Below, piece after piece: positions 48,071 through 57,520 of a stretch of 64,000 bases of DNA. Source of the DNA: Mitsuokella sp047974105 (GTDB lineage: Bacteria; Bacillota; Negativicutes; Selenomonadales; Selenomonadaceae); contig NZ_JBHYRS010000001.1 in assembly GCF_047974105.1 (NCBI RefSeq), positions 1-64,000 on the forward strand, written 5' to 3'. The translations under genes were made by a program, and so were the position numbers. The notes under the pieces are model-generated. The model ran no database searches, had not been told where the DNA came from, and saw only the letters and a program-made list of their open reading frames with translations. Each line of letters opens with the position of its first letter. The stretch's first letter is position 1.

Positions 48071-49795
48071 TCAGCAGACGCCGCAGCGGTGGCAGCCCTC
48101 AAAGCACGGGATGGTGGGCTTGAGCTCCTTCGCTTTTTTGAGCTCATCGTAGAGATACGACTTATGAAAGCCCATATCGAGACGCTCCCAGGGGAAAATC
48201 TCATCCTCGCCGCGCTGCCGGTAAAGATAAAACGCGGGGTCAAGCCCCTTTTCCTTCAGCGCGCGCTTGAAGGCCTTGCTGCCACCGAGTTCATGGGCAA
48301 GGAGCAGGGCCTCGCCAACGCGGCGGTCGCCGCGCGAAAGCACGCCCTGAATATAGGCTTCTTTCGGCGACTCGATGTTGACGATGACGTTTTTGCGGCG
48401 GCGCAGGGTCTTTTCAAGGCGCTTCAGGCGTTTCTCGACGACCTTGCGGTCGGCCATGGGCTCCCACTGAAACGGCGTAAAGGGCTTCGGGATGAACGGA
48501 TTGACGGAAAGCGTCAAATTGCCCTTGCTGCCGCGCTCTTCCATGTAATCCTTGAGCCGTTCGGCGAGGTCGATGATGGCGTCGATGTCCTCCTCTTCCT
48601 CAAAGGGCAGCCCAATCATGATGTAGAGGCGGAAATTGCGGATGCCCGCGGCGAGGCCGAGGTCCATCGAATGGAACAGATGGTGCTCCTCAATGCCCTT
48701 GTTGATGACGGCGCGCATGCGGTCGCTGCCGGCCTCAGGTGCCATCGTCAGCGTCTTGAGGCCGCTTTCCGCGAGCGAATCGACGAGCTCCTTCGTGACG
48801 GAATCCGCGCGGAACGAAGCTACGGACATCGAAAGTCCCTCGCCCAAAATATCCTTGCAGAGCTCGTTGATTTCAGGATAGTCGGAAATCGCCGCCCCCA
48901 TGAGGCCGATGCGCTTGCGGTATTTCAGGGCTTCCTGCACTTCCTCGTTGATGACTGTAAGCGAGCGGTTGCGCGGCCTGCGGAAGCAGTACCCCGCCAT
49001 GCAGAAGCGGCAGTGGCGGCCGCAGCCGCGCGCCGTCTCAATGAGGTAGAAATTGAATTCCGTGTTGTCCGTGACGACGACCGTATGCGCGGGATACGCG
49101 TCAAGGTCCTGCACCCACTGGCGCGAGACCTTCTCAGGAGCCCCCGCAAGCGGTTCGATGGCCGTGATATGTCCCTCTTCGTCGTAATGATGCTCGTAGA
49201 GCGACGGCACGTAGACGCCCGGCACTTCGGCGAGTTTTTTCAGGAGCTCCGTCCGCGTCAGGCCCTCTCGTTTTGCCTCATGGTACGCATCCATAAAAGC
49301 CGGCATGATAACCTCGCCCTCGCCGATGATGAAGGCATCAAAAATCGCGGCGAGCGGCTCCGGATTGAACGTCGGGCAGGGACCTCCTGCCAATAAAATC
49401 GGGTCGCGCTCGCCGCGCTCGGATGCCCGGAGCTTGACTTTGCCCATCTCGAGAAGCTTCAATATATTGAAATAGTCCATCTCAAACGAAACGGCAAAGC
49501 CCAGCACGTCAAAATCATAAAGAGGCGACTGCGTCTCGATGCTCATGATTGGCGTGCGCGTATTCTCGTAGCGCTTGATTTTCGTGCGTTCCGGCAGAAA
49601 GACGCGCTCGCAGGCCGTGTCCTGACGCTTGTTCAAAAGGTCATAGATGATGTGAAAGCCGAGATTTGACATGCCGACAAAGTAGGAATTCGGATAGACG
49701 AGGGCAAAGCGCGTGCGCGTGCCGACGGGATAGACATAGTATCCCTGTTCTTCCTGCAGCTGCTCTTTGAGCTCTTTCTTGAGTTCCCAGTCCAA
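48071..49795 (-). CDS. B12-binding-type radical SAM protein (TIGR03960 family)
   Basis: 574 residues from TTG 49795, chosen because GGAGG lies 8 bases upstream and the protein then begins LDWELKKELKEQ. The N-terminal half resembles a cobalamin-binding fold (RFALVYPNSYFVGMSNLGFH). The radical SAM cluster is in ETARGCGRHCRFCMAGYCFR (CxxxCxxC). The C-terminal GCHRCGVC may hold a further metal. The product is often encoded with RNA genes; the reaction is unknown. Confidence 0.8.
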   Translation of the reverse strand: MDWELKKELKEQLQEEQGYYVYPVGTRTRFALVYPNSYFVGMSNLGFHIIYDLLNKRQDTACERVFLPERTKIKRYENTRTPIMSIETQSPLYDFDVLGFAVSFEMDYFNILKLLEMGKVKLRASERGERDPILLAGGPCPTFNPEPLAAIFDAFIIGEGEVIMPAFMDAYHEAKREGLTRTELLKKLAEVPGVYVPSLYEHHYDEEGHITAIEPLAGAPEKVSRQWVQDLDAYPAHTVVVTDNTEFNFYLIETARGCGRHCRFCMAGYCFRRPRNRSLTVINEEVQEALKYRKRIGLMGAAISDYPEINELCKDILGEGLSMSVASFRADSVTKELVDSLAESGLKTLTMAPEAGSDRMRAVINKGIEEHHLFHSMDLGLAAGIRNFRLYIMIGLPFEEEEDIDAIIDLAERLKDYMEERGSKGNLTLSVNPFIPKPFTPFQWEPMADRKVVEKRLKRLEKTLRRRKNVIVNIESPKEAYIQGVLSRGDRRVGEALLLAHELGGSKAFKRALKEKGLDPAFYLYRQRGEDEIFPWERLDMGFHKSYLYDELKKAKELKPTIPCFEGCHRCGVC

Positions 49796-49853
49796 GCAAA
49801 ATTCCTCCAATAAGAATCTAAAAATCAAAAATCATAACATACAAAAGCCCGTC

Positions 49854-50378
49854 TCACTTCTCAGGCTCTTGTTTGGTCTTTGCTTCAGGCTCTGCGCCTG
49901 CCTGTTTTTTCTTCTGCCCCCGCTGCTTGCGCGCCTGCATATCCTGCAGTTCTTCGAGGAAGCTTGAGATGTCCGCGAATTTACGATAAACCGAGGCAAA
50001 GCGGATGTAGGCGACATCGTCGAAGTCCTTCAGCCGCTCCATGACGAGGCGGCCGATGTCCTGCGAAGAGATTTCGCGGTCCATCGTATTGCGGATGTCG
50101 CGCTCAATCTCATTGACGAGGCCCAAAATGCGTTCCATCGAGATGTCGCGCTTGTCGCAGGAACGGATGATGCCGTTTAAGATCTTGTCGCGCTTAAAGA
50201 CTTCGCGGCGGCCGTCGTGCTTGATGACCATCAGCGGCAGCTTCTCAACGACTTCATACGTCGTGAAGCGTTTGCCGCAGGCCGTGCATTCGCGGCGGCG
50301 CCGTATCGTCATGCCGTCATCTGTGGCGCGCGAATCGATGACGCGGCTGTCTTCATGTTTACAATAAGGACATCTCAT
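49854..50378 (-). CDS. nrdR: NrdR, ribonucleotide reductase repressor
   Basis: 174 residues from ATG 50378 (GAAGGGG upstream). Zinc ribbon with MRCPYCKHEDSRVIDSR and CTACGKRFTTYE, then an ATP-cone (PLMVIKHDGRREVFKRDKIL). NrdR represses nrd genes when dATP is high. The tail after residue 150 (QARKQRGQKKKQAGAEPEAK) is long and basic. It lies downstream of the ygiQ-like gene by 2 bases. Confidence 0.95.
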   Translation of the reverse strand: MRCPYCKHEDSRVIDSRATDDGMTIRRRRECTACGKRFTTYEVVEKLPLMVIKHDGRREVFKRDKILNGIIRSCDKRDISMERILGLVNEIERDIRNTMDREISSQDIGRLVMERLKDFDDVAYIRFASVYRKFADISSFLEELQDMQARKQRGQKKKQAGAEPEAKTKQEPEK

Positions 50379-50380
50379 AC

Positions 50381-52225
50381 TTACCCCTTCTTTATCTGTC
50401 TGCGCGGCCGCACGAGACACTTGGGCCCAAAACCGATGAGATCTTCGCGGTGGGCCATATGCAGGGCCTTCCGGACGATCTCATGATTCTTCGGCAGCCA
50501 GTACTGCATGAGCGCCCGCTGCATTCTCTTCTCTTCATATGTTTTGGCCGAGTAGACCTTTTCGCCTGTCAGAGGATTGATTCCCGTGTACCACATGCAG
50601 GTCGAGAGCGTGCCCGGTGTCGGGATGAAGTCCTGCACCTGCTGCGGATGGTACCCCATGTCGCGGATGAATTCCGCAAGTTCGATGGCATCGCTGAGTT
50701 CCGAACCCGGATGACTCGACATGAAGTACGGCACGAGGTACTGCTTCTTGCCGAGCTTCTCGTTGATACGGCGGAATTTCTCGGCAAAGCGCAGGTAGAC
50801 GGCGCGGTTTGACTTGCCCATGAGCCGCGTCACGCGGTCGGAGATGTGCTCCGGCGCAATTTTGAGCTGGCCGCTGACGTGGTACTTGCAGAGCTCGTAG
50901 AGGAAGTCGTCCTTGGCGAGCAGCAAATAATCGAAGCGGATACCCGAACGCACGAAGACTTTCTTGACGCCCGGCAGGCTCCGGAGCTCCCTGAGAAGCT
51001 TGATGTAATCGCTGTGGTCGGCCACGAGCATTTTGCAGGGCTCCGGCGACAGGCACGGTTTGCCGCGGCAGGTGCCGCGCTTCAGCTGGCCGTCACACGA
51101 AGGACGGCGGAAATTCGCCGTCGGGCCGCCGACATCGTGGATGTAGCCCTTGAAGCCCTTCATCTGCGTGAGGATTTTCGCCTCGCGCAGGATGGACGCA
51201 TGGCTGCGGCGCTGGATGATGCGGCCTTCGTGCGAGATAATCGCGCAGAAATTGCAGCCGCCAAAGCAGCCGCGCTGCGAGACAAGGCTGAACTGCACTT
51301 CCTTGATGGCCGGCACGCCGCCCGCCTTCTCGTAAATCGGATGATATGTGCGCATATAAGGCAGGTCGTAAATTTCATCCATCTGCGCCTCATTTAAAGG
51401 CAGTGCCGGCGGATTCTGCACGACGCACCATTCGTCGTTCTGCTGCAGGAGCCTGCGCCCGCGGATCGGGTCCTGCTCGAGGTATTCGAGCTTGAAGGCC
51501 TCGGCAAATTTCTTCTTATCTTTATGCACCTCGGCAAAGGACGGCAGTTCGAGGTAGTCCCACGCGTAGTCCTTATTGGGCACGCGGTAGCACGTGCCCT
51601 GTACATCCTGAATATTAGAGACTTCAATGCCCTGCTGCAGATCTGCGGCAATCTCGATGATGGCGCGCTCGCCCATGCCGAAAATCAAGAGGTCGGCCAT
51701 GCTGTCGACGAGGATGGAGCGGCGGACTTCGTTCGACCAGTAGTCGTAATGCGCCATACGCCTGAGGCTCGCCTCAATGCCGCCGATGATAATCGGCACA
51801 TCGGGGTAGAGCTCGCGCAGGCGGCTGCAGTAGACAATCGTCGCGCGCTCGGGCCGGTGGCCGGACTGTCCGCCCGGCGAATACGCATCTTCGTGGCGGA
51901 CTTTCTTTGCCGCCGTGAATTTGTTGAGCAGCGAGTCCATATTGCCCGCCGAGACGAGGAAGCCGAGACGGGGCCTCCCAAGGCGGCCAAAATCCTTCGT
52001 CGAGTGCCAGTCCGGCTGCGGGATGATGCCGACCTTGTAGCCGTGCTTTTCAAGCAGGCGGCAGATAATCGCCGGGCCAAAGCTCGGATGGTCGACATAG
52101 GCATCGCCTGAAATAAAGACAAAGTCAAGCTGCTGCCAGCCGCGCTTTTCCATATCTTTGCGGCAGATTGGCAAAAATCCCTCCGCATTCAACTGCCCTT
52201 TTGGCGTTTCGTTCTGCTTCTGCAT
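50381..52225 (-). CDS. ygiQ: YgiQ-family radical SAM protein
   Basis: 614 residues; its ATG overlaps the rodZ stop (TGATG). The radical SAM cluster is SQRGCFGGCNFCAIISHEGR. FVFISGDAYVDHPSFGPAII, RLRELYPDVPIIIGGIEASL and HPGSELSDAIELAEF are family blocks. The function is unresolved. The C-terminus ends in a basic stretch (KCLVRPRRQIKKG). Confidence 0.93.
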   Translation of the reverse strand: MQKQNETPKGQLNAEGFLPICRKDMEKRGWQQLDFVFISGDAYVDHPSFGPAIICRLLEKHGYKVGIIPQPDWHSTKDFGRLGRPRLGFLVSAGNMDSLLNKFTAAKKVRHEDAYSPGGQSGHRPERATIVYCSRLRELYPDVPIIIGGIEASLRRMAHYDYWSNEVRRSILVDSMADLLIFGMGERAIIEIAADLQQGIEVSNIQDVQGTCYRVPNKDYAWDYLELPSFAEVHKDKKKFAEAFKLEYLEQDPIRGRRLLQQNDEWCVVQNPPALPLNEAQMDEIYDLPYMRTYHPIYEKAGGVPAIKEVQFSLVSQRGCFGGCNFCAIISHEGRIIQRRSHASILREAKILTQMKGFKGYIHDVGGPTANFRRPSCDGQLKRGTCRGKPCLSPEPCKMLVADHSDYIKLLRELRSLPGVKKVFVRSGIRFDYLLLAKDDFLYELCKYHVSGQLKIAPEHISDRVTRLMGKSNRAVYLRFAEKFRRINEKLGKKQYLVPYFMSSHPGSELSDAIELAEFIRDMGYHPQQVQDFIPTPGTLSTCMWYTGINPLTGEKVYSAKTYEEKRMQRALMQYWLPKNHEIVRKALHMAHREDLIGFGPKCLVRPRRQIKKG

Positions 52226-53301
52226 CAATTATTTTCCTTCGTGAAGGTCTTGTTGGCAACCTGACCGTCCTTGCCGGCCTTGCCGAGGTCCTTGCCGTTG
52301 ACGGAGAACGAGACGGCACCGGCATCGCCGACGCGGACCGTGACCTTATCCTGACCTTTCCAAGTCTGGCTGTCGCCCTTCTTCAGCGTGCCCTCGTAGA
52401 TGGTCTTGCCGTCGGCCTTGACCTCGAGCCAGCAGTCGGCGGAGAACGTAGCCGTGACTTCGACGTCATCGTACGTCTTTGGTGCTGGAGCCTGCTCCTG
52501 CTGCTGTGCCTGCTGCGGGGCCTTTGAGGCACTGTCATCGCTGCCCGTCAGTGCATAAGCGGCACCCGCGAGCACGACGAGGATAACGGCGACAATGGCG
52601 ATGAGCTTCGTATTCGAGCGCTTTGGCTCGTCAAAATCATATTTTGCGGCCGGCTGTTCCCTGCGCGCAGGCCGTGCCTTCGGTGCGGCCGGTTTCGCCG
52701 GTCTTACCGGTTTCTTGGCCTCAGGCTGCGGCGCCGGTTTTGCGGCTGGCTGTTCCTGAGTCTCTTGATTTGCCTGACGAACCGGGCGTGCCGGGGCCTG
52801 CGGGGCTGCTTTTGGCTCCGGTGCCGCCTTGGGTTCAGCGGCTTTGGGCTGTTCCGGTTTTGCTGCGGGCTTTGTTTCCGCTTTCGGAGCTGGCTGGCTC
52901 ATGTTTTTTGCCGGTTTTACCGGCTCTGCCGGGGATTTTGGTGCAGCGGCTTTCGGTGCTGCCGGAGCAGCAGGTTTTGCGGCCGGCTGTACCTGAGTTT
53001 CCTGATTTCCCTGACGGGCCGGGCGTGCCGAGGCCGGATTCTGCGGTGCAGATGCGGCCGGCTGAGCCGCTCCCCCGTGGCGCTCCGCCGTGAATTCCTG
53101 CACGAGCTCATTTGGATTGAGCTTCAGGAAGTTCGCGTAGCTGCGGATAAAGCCTTTCGTGTACACGTCCCCCGGCAGTTCATCATAATTGCCGTTTTCG
53201 ATATATTCAATGTATAAAGCACGGATGCTCGTGCCCTTCTCGATGTCCTTGTATGTTAAATTCTGTTTCTCCCGCGCCTCGCGCAGTTTATCTCCTAACA
53301 T
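52225..53301 (-). CDS. rodZ: RodZ-like HTH protein with C-terminal DUF4115
   Basis: 358 residues from ATG 53301 (AAGGAGG). An N-terminal helix-turn-helix domain (LREAREKQNLTYKDIEKGTS) with YLENGNYDELPGDVYTKGFI-type RodZ blocks, then a Pro/Ala/Lys-rich linker of about 150 residues, one membrane segment (LIAIVAVILVVLAGAAYAL) and a periplasmic DUF4115 domain. The linker holds an internal duplication (RQGNQETQVQPAAKP and RQANQETQEQPAAKP). RodZ links MreB to cell-wall synthesis. Confidence 0.88.
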   Translation of the reverse strand: MLGDKLREAREKQNLTYKDIEKGTSIRALYIEYIENGNYDELPGDVYTKGFIRSYANFLKLNPNELVQEFTAERHGGAAQPAASAPQNPASARPARQGNQETQVQPAAKPAAPAAPKAAAPKSPAEPVKPAKNMSQPAPKAETKPAAKPEQPKAAEPKAAPEPKAAPQAPARPVRQANQETQEQPAAKPAPQPEAKKPVRPAKPAAPKARPARREQPAAKYDFDEPKRSNTKLIAIVAVILVVLAGAAYALTGSDDSASKAPQQAQQQEQAPAPKTYDDVEVTATFSADCWLEVKADGKTIYEGTLKKGDSQTWKGQDKVTVRVGDAGAVSFSVNGKDLGKAGKDGQVANKTFTKENN

Positions 53302-53417
53302 CGTGATTCCTCCTTGAAATGAAATGCATTGCCTGCACCTCATTCCATTATACATGATTGCTTTTCTGAAAACAAATTATCCTGACATAATCCTTGACAA
53401 ATTCTGCTGTTTCTGTC

Positions 53418-54563
53418 TCAGGCCTGCCCGCGCATGGAAAGAGCCGCCGTCTTCACTGCCTGAAGGAACGCTTCGACCTCTTCCTTGTCCGTGAAGCGGC
53501 CCATGGTCACGCGGATGGAAGTATTGGCCTGTTCAGCAGACTGCCCCATGGCCGTCAGCACATGCGATGGCTCAAGTGACCCGGCACTGCAGGCACTGCC
53601 GGCCGAGACGGCAAAGCCCATGAGGTCGAGCCTTATGAGCAAAGTCTCGTGGTCGATGCCCTCAAGGCCAAAACTCACATTGCCCGGCAGACGCTTTTCG
53701 CGCGGGCCGTTTAAGTGCGCCCCCGGAATCTTCAGGATTCCCTCGATGAGCTGTTCGCGCAGGGCCGTGAGCCGCGCCGTTTCGGAGATCATTTCTGCTG
53801 CCGCGAGTTCCGCCGCTTTGCCGAGCCCGACAATGCCGGGTGTATTTTCCGTGCCGGCGCGCAGGCCGCGCTCCTGTGCGCCGCCCGCGATAAGCGGCAA
53901 GATCTTTTTCCCACGGCGCAGATAAAGCGCGCCAATGCCCTTTGGACCATATAGTTTATGCCCGGAAAGCGAGAGCGCGTCAACCTGCAGTTTCTTCACG
54001 TCCATGGGGATATGGCCGACGGCCTGCACGGCATCCGTATGAAAGAAAATGCCCCCCTCACGGCAGAACGCGCCGATTTGGGCAATGGGCTCAATGGTGC
54101 CGACTTCGTTGTTCGCCGTCATAATGCTGACGAGAAACGTATCAGGGCGCACGGCCTTTTCGATGTCTTCCAGGTGTAAGCGGCCCTCTTCATCGACATC
54201 GACATACGTCACCTCGATGCCTTGAGGCAGCGACTCGCAGGCGTGCAGCACGGCGTGATGCTCGATTTTGGACGTGATGATATGGCCGCCGCCATTTTTT
54301 TCAAGAGCTTCCGCGGCCAAAGAGCGGATAATCCAGTTGTCGCTCTCGCTGCCGCCGCTCGTGAAGAACATCTCCTCAGGCTCCGCGTTTAAAAGTGCCG
54401 CGAGCTGCCAGCGCGCGCGGCGCACGGCCTGACGCGCCTCGCGGCCAAAGGAATACAGGCTCGACGGATTGCCAAAATGCTGCGTAAAGTACGGCAGCAT
54501 GGCAGAAACCACGCGCTCATCCGTTGGCGTCGTCGCCGCATAGTCGAGATAAACGGGCTTCAT
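53418..54563 (-). CDS. iscS: Cysteine desulfurase (IscS/NifS)
   Basis: 381 residues from ATG 54563, overlapping the iscR stop by 4 bases. PLP Lys in SLSGHKLYGPKG; the sulfur-carrying Cys is in SAGSACSAGSLEPSHVL. Opens YLDYAATTPTDERV. Makes sulfur for Fe-S clusters and thio-modification. No iscU follows in this window. Confidence 0.95.
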   Translation of the reverse strand: MKPVYLDYAATTPTDERVVSAMLPYFTQHFGNPSSLYSFGREARQAVRRARWQLAALLNAEPEEMFFTSGGSESDNWIIRSLAAEALEKNGGGHIITSKIEHHAVLHACESLPQGIEVTYVDVDEEGRLHLEDIEKAVRPDTFLVSIMTANNEVGTIEPIAQIGAFCREGGIFFHTDAVQAVGHIPMDVKKLQVDALSLSGHKLYGPKGIGALYLRRGKKILPLIAGGAQERGLRAGTENTPGIVGLGKAAELAAAEMISETARLTALREQLIEGILKIPGAHLNGPREKRLPGNVSFGLEGIDHETLLIRLDLMGFAVSAGSACSAGSLEPSHVLTAMGQSAEQANTSIRVTMGRFTDKEEVEAFLQAVKTAALSMRGQA

Positions 54564-55012
54564 CTTGCACACCCCACTCTCTTATGCGAAGCATGGGTAT
54601 CATTGCAGAGGTCGTAGAGCGTGATGTGGTTCAGCACTTCGCTGATGCTGTCGCAGACTTTTTCCCAGACGCCGCGCGTCACGCAGGCACAGGCCCGGTC
54701 GCACGGCTGCTCCGAGGACTCCGCGCTCGTCAGCAGGCAGTCCACAAGCGCAATCGGCCCCTCGACGGTCGTGATGATCTCGCCGATGGTGATTTCCTTC
54801 GGGCTGCGCGCAAGCATATAGCCGCCCTGCGCGCCGCGCACGCTCTTGACGATGCCCGCACGGCGCAGCGGGGCCATGAGCTGTTCGAGATAATTCTCCG
54901 AAAGCCCCTGATTTTTCGCAATACTCTTCAGCGAAACGGCCCCCTCGCCGTCGTGCAGGGCGAGCTCGTAAAGCGCCGTTACGCTGTATCTTCCTTTCGT
55001 CGATATCTTCAT
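54560..55012 (-). CDS. iscR: Rrf2-family regulator (IscR-like)
   Basis: 150 residues. A winged helix (MKISTKGRYSVTALYELALH, SENYLEQLMAPLRRAGIVKS, GGYMLARSPKEITIGEI). Cysteines in EQPCDRACACVTR fit the [2Fe-2S] ligand region of IscR, with a fourth Cys in VDCLL. Directly upstream of, and overlapping, iscS, which it likely controls. Confidence 0.9.
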   Translation of the reverse strand: MKISTKGRYSVTALYELALHDGEGAVSLKSIAKNQGLSENYLEQLMAPLRRAGIVKSVRGAQGGYMLARSPKEITIGEIITTVEGPIALVDCLLTSAESSEQPCDRACACVTRGVWEKVCDSISEVLNHITLYDLCNDTHASHKRVGCAR

Positions 55013-55036
55013 GGTGCACCTCAGCTTGACAGGGCA

Positions 55037-55065
55037 AGTATCCCTGTCTCTATGTTGCTAGTCAA
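55037..55065 (-). promoter_or_regulatory. Promoter of iscR-iscS
   Basis: On the minus strand TTGACT (55065-55060), 17 bases, GATACT (55042-55037). A short dyad, GACAGGG and CCCTGTC, straddles the -10. Confidence 0.55.
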
Positions 55066-55082
55066 TAAAATTCACAAATTGG

Positions 55083-55107
55083 AAATCCGAGTAATTACCT
55101 AGGATTT
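55083..55107. promoter_or_regulatory. IscR-like operator
   Basis: AAATCCGAG, 7 bases, CTAGGATTT: a near-perfect dyad (one mismatch) of the size and spacing of Rrf2/IscR sites, 17 bases upstream of the iscR -35 box. Suggests autoregulation. Confidence 0.6.
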
Positions 55108-55165
55108 ACATATGACAATATAGCAGAAATGCCCCGCACTGTCAAAGATTCCTGTCTGTGAAGCC

Positions 55166-56572
55166 TCAGGAAAAGCGCTTGGGCCAGCAGGCCCTGAGAT
55201 ACGCGTGGATTTTTGCCTCCGTGCCGTTGTCCGTCGGCTCATAGTAGCGGGCCGTGCGGATTTTATCGGGCAGATACGCCTGCTCCTTGAAATGATGCGG
55301 ATAATCGTGCGGGTAAATGTAGCCTTTGCCATGGCCGAGTTCGGCTGCTCCCTTGTAATGCGAATCGCGCAGATGCACCGGCACCGCGCCGCAGTCCTTC
55401 GTGCGCACATCCGCGAGGGCTTTATCGATGCCGAGATACGCCGCGTTGCTCTTCGGCGCCGAGGCGACATACGTCACGGCCTCGGCGAGAATGATGCGCG
55501 CTTCGGGCATGCCAACGAACTGCACGGCCTGAGCCGCCGCGTTCGCGAGAATCAGGGCCTGCGGGTCCGCCGTGCCGACATCCTCGGCCGCGCAGATGAC
55601 AACGCGCCGCGCGATGAACTTGATATCCTCGCCGGCCGCAAGCATGCGCGCGAGATAGTGAAGCGCCGCGTCGGGGTCGCTGCCGCGCATGCTCTTGATG
55701 AAGGCCGAGGCCGTATCGTAGTGATTGTCCCCTTTTTTGTCGTAATGCTGCACACGCTCGCCCGTGATTTCTTCAAGCATGGAGAGCGTGATTTCACCGC
55801 CCGAAAGCGGCAGCATGGCCGCGGCCCCCTCCAGAAGATTCAGGGCCATGCGCGCGTCGCCGCCCGCCATCTGGGCCATGGCGAGGAGGACTTCGTCGCT
55901 TACGGCAATGGCCTGTGCGCCAAGGCCGCGTTCCTTATCCTTTAAAGCCTGCTTCAAAATGGCGATGAGCTGGCCGTCGGTCAGTTTGTAGAGCCTGACA
56001 ATGCGCACGCGCGACAGAAGGGCGTGATTGACCTCAAAAAATGGATTTTCCGTCGTCGCGCCGATGAGTACGAGGCGTCCGTCCTCGACATACGGCAGCA
56101 GCACGTCCTGCTGGCTCTTGTTGAAGCGATGAATCTCGTCGATGAAGACAATCGTACGGCGCTGGTAGTAGCGCCTTGCCTCGTCGGCCTCCTTGACGAT
56201 GCGGCGGATGTCGCCGATGCCCGCGGCCACGGCGTTGAGCTTTTCAAAGCGGCTGTCCGTCATCTGCGCGATCATCTGCGCGAGCGTCGTCTTGCCCGTG
56301 CCCGGCGGCCCGTAGAATATAATAGAAGGAATCTGGTCCATCTCAATCAGACGGCGCAGAAAATGACCGCGCCCCACGGCCTCCTGCTGGCCGATGAATT
56401 CGTCAAAACTGCGCGGGCGCATGCGGCGGGCCAAAGGCTCAAATGTGCGCAGGGCGCCGCTGCCGGCCGCCTGACTTTGCGCCCTGCCCGAACCGCCTGA
56501 ACTGCCTGAACTGCCCGCAGGCTGTGCCGGCGGCATCGCAAAGAGGTCGAAGCTCTCTTTATCGTTGTCCAT
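55166..56572 (-). CDS. rarA: RarA/MgsA replication-associated AAA+ ATPase
   Basis: 468 residues. Walker A FYGPPGTGKTTLAQ, Walker B TIVFIDEIHRF, sensor IGATTENPFFEVN, C-terminal tetramerisation part (YPHHFKEQAYLP). It acts at stalled replication forks. The N-terminal 40 residues are unusual: a Gly/Ser/Gln-rich stretch (QPAGSSGSSGGSGRAQSQAA) encoded by 9-bp repeats. A GTG at 56584 is an alternative start. Confidence 0.93.
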   Translation of the reverse strand: MDNDKESFDLFAMPPAQPAGSSGSSGGSGRAQSQAAGSGALRTFEPLARRMRPRSFDEFIGQQEAVGRGHFLRRLIEMDQIPSIIFYGPPGTGKTTLAQMIAQMTDSRFEKLNAVAAGIGDIRRIVKEADEARRYYQRRTIVFIDEIHRFNKSQQDVLLPYVEDGRLVLIGATTENPFFEVNHALLSRVRIVRLYKLTDGQLIAILKQALKDKERGLGAQAIAVSDEVLLAMAQMAGGDARMALNLLEGAAAMLPLSGGEITLSMLEEITGERVQHYDKKGDNHYDTASAFIKSMRGSDPDAALHYLARMLAAGEDIKFIARRVVICAAEDVGTADPQALILANAAAQAVQFVGMPEARIILAEAVTYVASAPKSNAAYLGIDKALADVRTKDCGAVPVHLRDSHYKGAAELGHGKGYIYPHDYPHHFKEQAYLPDKIRTARYYEPTDNGTEAKIHAYLRACWPKRFS

Positions 56573-56627
56573 ACTGCATTTCACCCTCTCGTACCTGAAT
56601 TTTTATCATTGCAATCCCCTAACTGCC

Positions 56628-57080
56628 TTAACGTCCCGTCGAGCCAAAGCCGCCCTTACGCGTTTCGCCCTCGCCGGCCGCATCGCCGTCCGTGGTCAAA
56701 TACTTCAGAAAGATGCCCTGCGCGATGCGTTCGCCGCTCTCAATCGTCACAGGCTGCGTGCCGCGGTTCCAGAGCGCAATGAAGATATGGCCCTCGTTGT
56801 CTTCATTATTATAGTAGTCCGCATCGACAATGCCGACGTGATTGACGAGCATGAGGCCGCGCTTGACGGCCATGCTCGAACGGATGTGAATGGTCAGCAC
56901 CTCATCGGGCTGCATATAGGCCTTGAGCCCCGTCGGCACCATGGCCGTCTCTCCCGCACCAATCACCACGGAGCATGCTGCCTGCAGGTCGTAGCCGGCG
57001 CTCATCGCCGTCTTGCGTTTTGGCACCTCGATGCCGCGTCCCTGATACTGCGATACGATTTCAAAACCTCTCGTCTTCAT
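56628..57080 (-). CDS. dut: Deoxyuridine triphosphatase (dUTPase)
   Basis: 150 residues. Motifs AGYDLQAA, IRSSMAVKRGLML, VGIVDADYYNN and the C-terminal RKGGFGSTGR P-loop-like motif are all present. It hydrolyses dUTP, keeping uracil out of DNA and supplying dUMP. Confidence 0.95.
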   Translation of the reverse strand: MKTRGFEIVSQYQGRGIEVPKRKTAMSAGYDLQAACSVVIGAGETAMVPTGLKAYMQPDEVLTIHIRSSMAVKRGLMLVNHVGIVDADYYNNEDNEGHIFIALWNRGTQPVTIESGERIAQGIFLKYLTTDGDAAGEGETRKGGFGSTGR

Positions 57081-57109
57081 ATAATGTATCTCCCGTTCTT
57101 TCTCACCAG

Positions 57110-57145
57110 AAAAGGCCCTTCCCGCTCAAGGCGGAAGGACCTTTA
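57110..57145 (-). terminator. Terminator downstream of hfq
   Basis: AAAGGTCCTTCCGC and GCGGGAAGGGCCTTT (minus strand) form a long stem with one mismatch, followed by TC and a short T run. 65 bases after the hfq stop. Confidence 0.7.
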
Positions 57146-57210
57146 AACCAAAAAGCAAAATCAAAAACCGAAAAACAACAGAAAATGCCTCTCCTCAGGC
57201 ATGCTCCTCT

Positions 57211-57465
57211 TTATTTTTCCGCGTGTTCTGCATGTTCCGCAGAAAAGGCTCCGGCAATCGGATGGGCCGGCGTAATCGTCGAAATGGCATGCTTATAAAC
57301 CATCTGCTGCTTGCCGAGCGAATCGAGCACGACCGTAAAATTATCGAAACCACGTACATTCCCCTTAATCTGGAACCCATTGACCAGATGGATCGTGACG
57401 GGAATATTTTCTTTGCGAACCTGATTGAGGAAACTGTCCTGCAGGTTGATTGTCTTGTTTGGCAT
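57211..57465 (-). CDS. hfq: RNA chaperone Hfq
   Basis: 84 residues. Sm1 motif (VRKENIPVTIHLVNGFQIKG) and Sm2 motif (QQMVYKHAIST). Matches small RNAs to mRNAs. The last 14 residues (AFSAEHAEHAEK) are encoded by 9-bp repeats like those in miaA and divIVA. Directly after miaA in the usual miaA-hfq order. Confidence 0.95.
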   Translation of the reverse strand: MPNKTINLQDSFLNQVRKENIPVTIHLVNGFQIKGNVRGFDNFTVVLDSLGKQQMVYKHAISTITPAHPIAGAFSAEHAEHAEK

Positions 57466-57520
57466 AGAACTCCACCTTTCCTAGCACCTGTTTATTACCT
57501 ATCTATATCTTTACTTTCGC

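Noticed and set aside
48035..49396. 453-codon frame on the plus strand opposite the radical SAM gene
   Set aside because: Antisense shadow with no domain; the minus-strand gene has the CxxxCxxC cluster motif.
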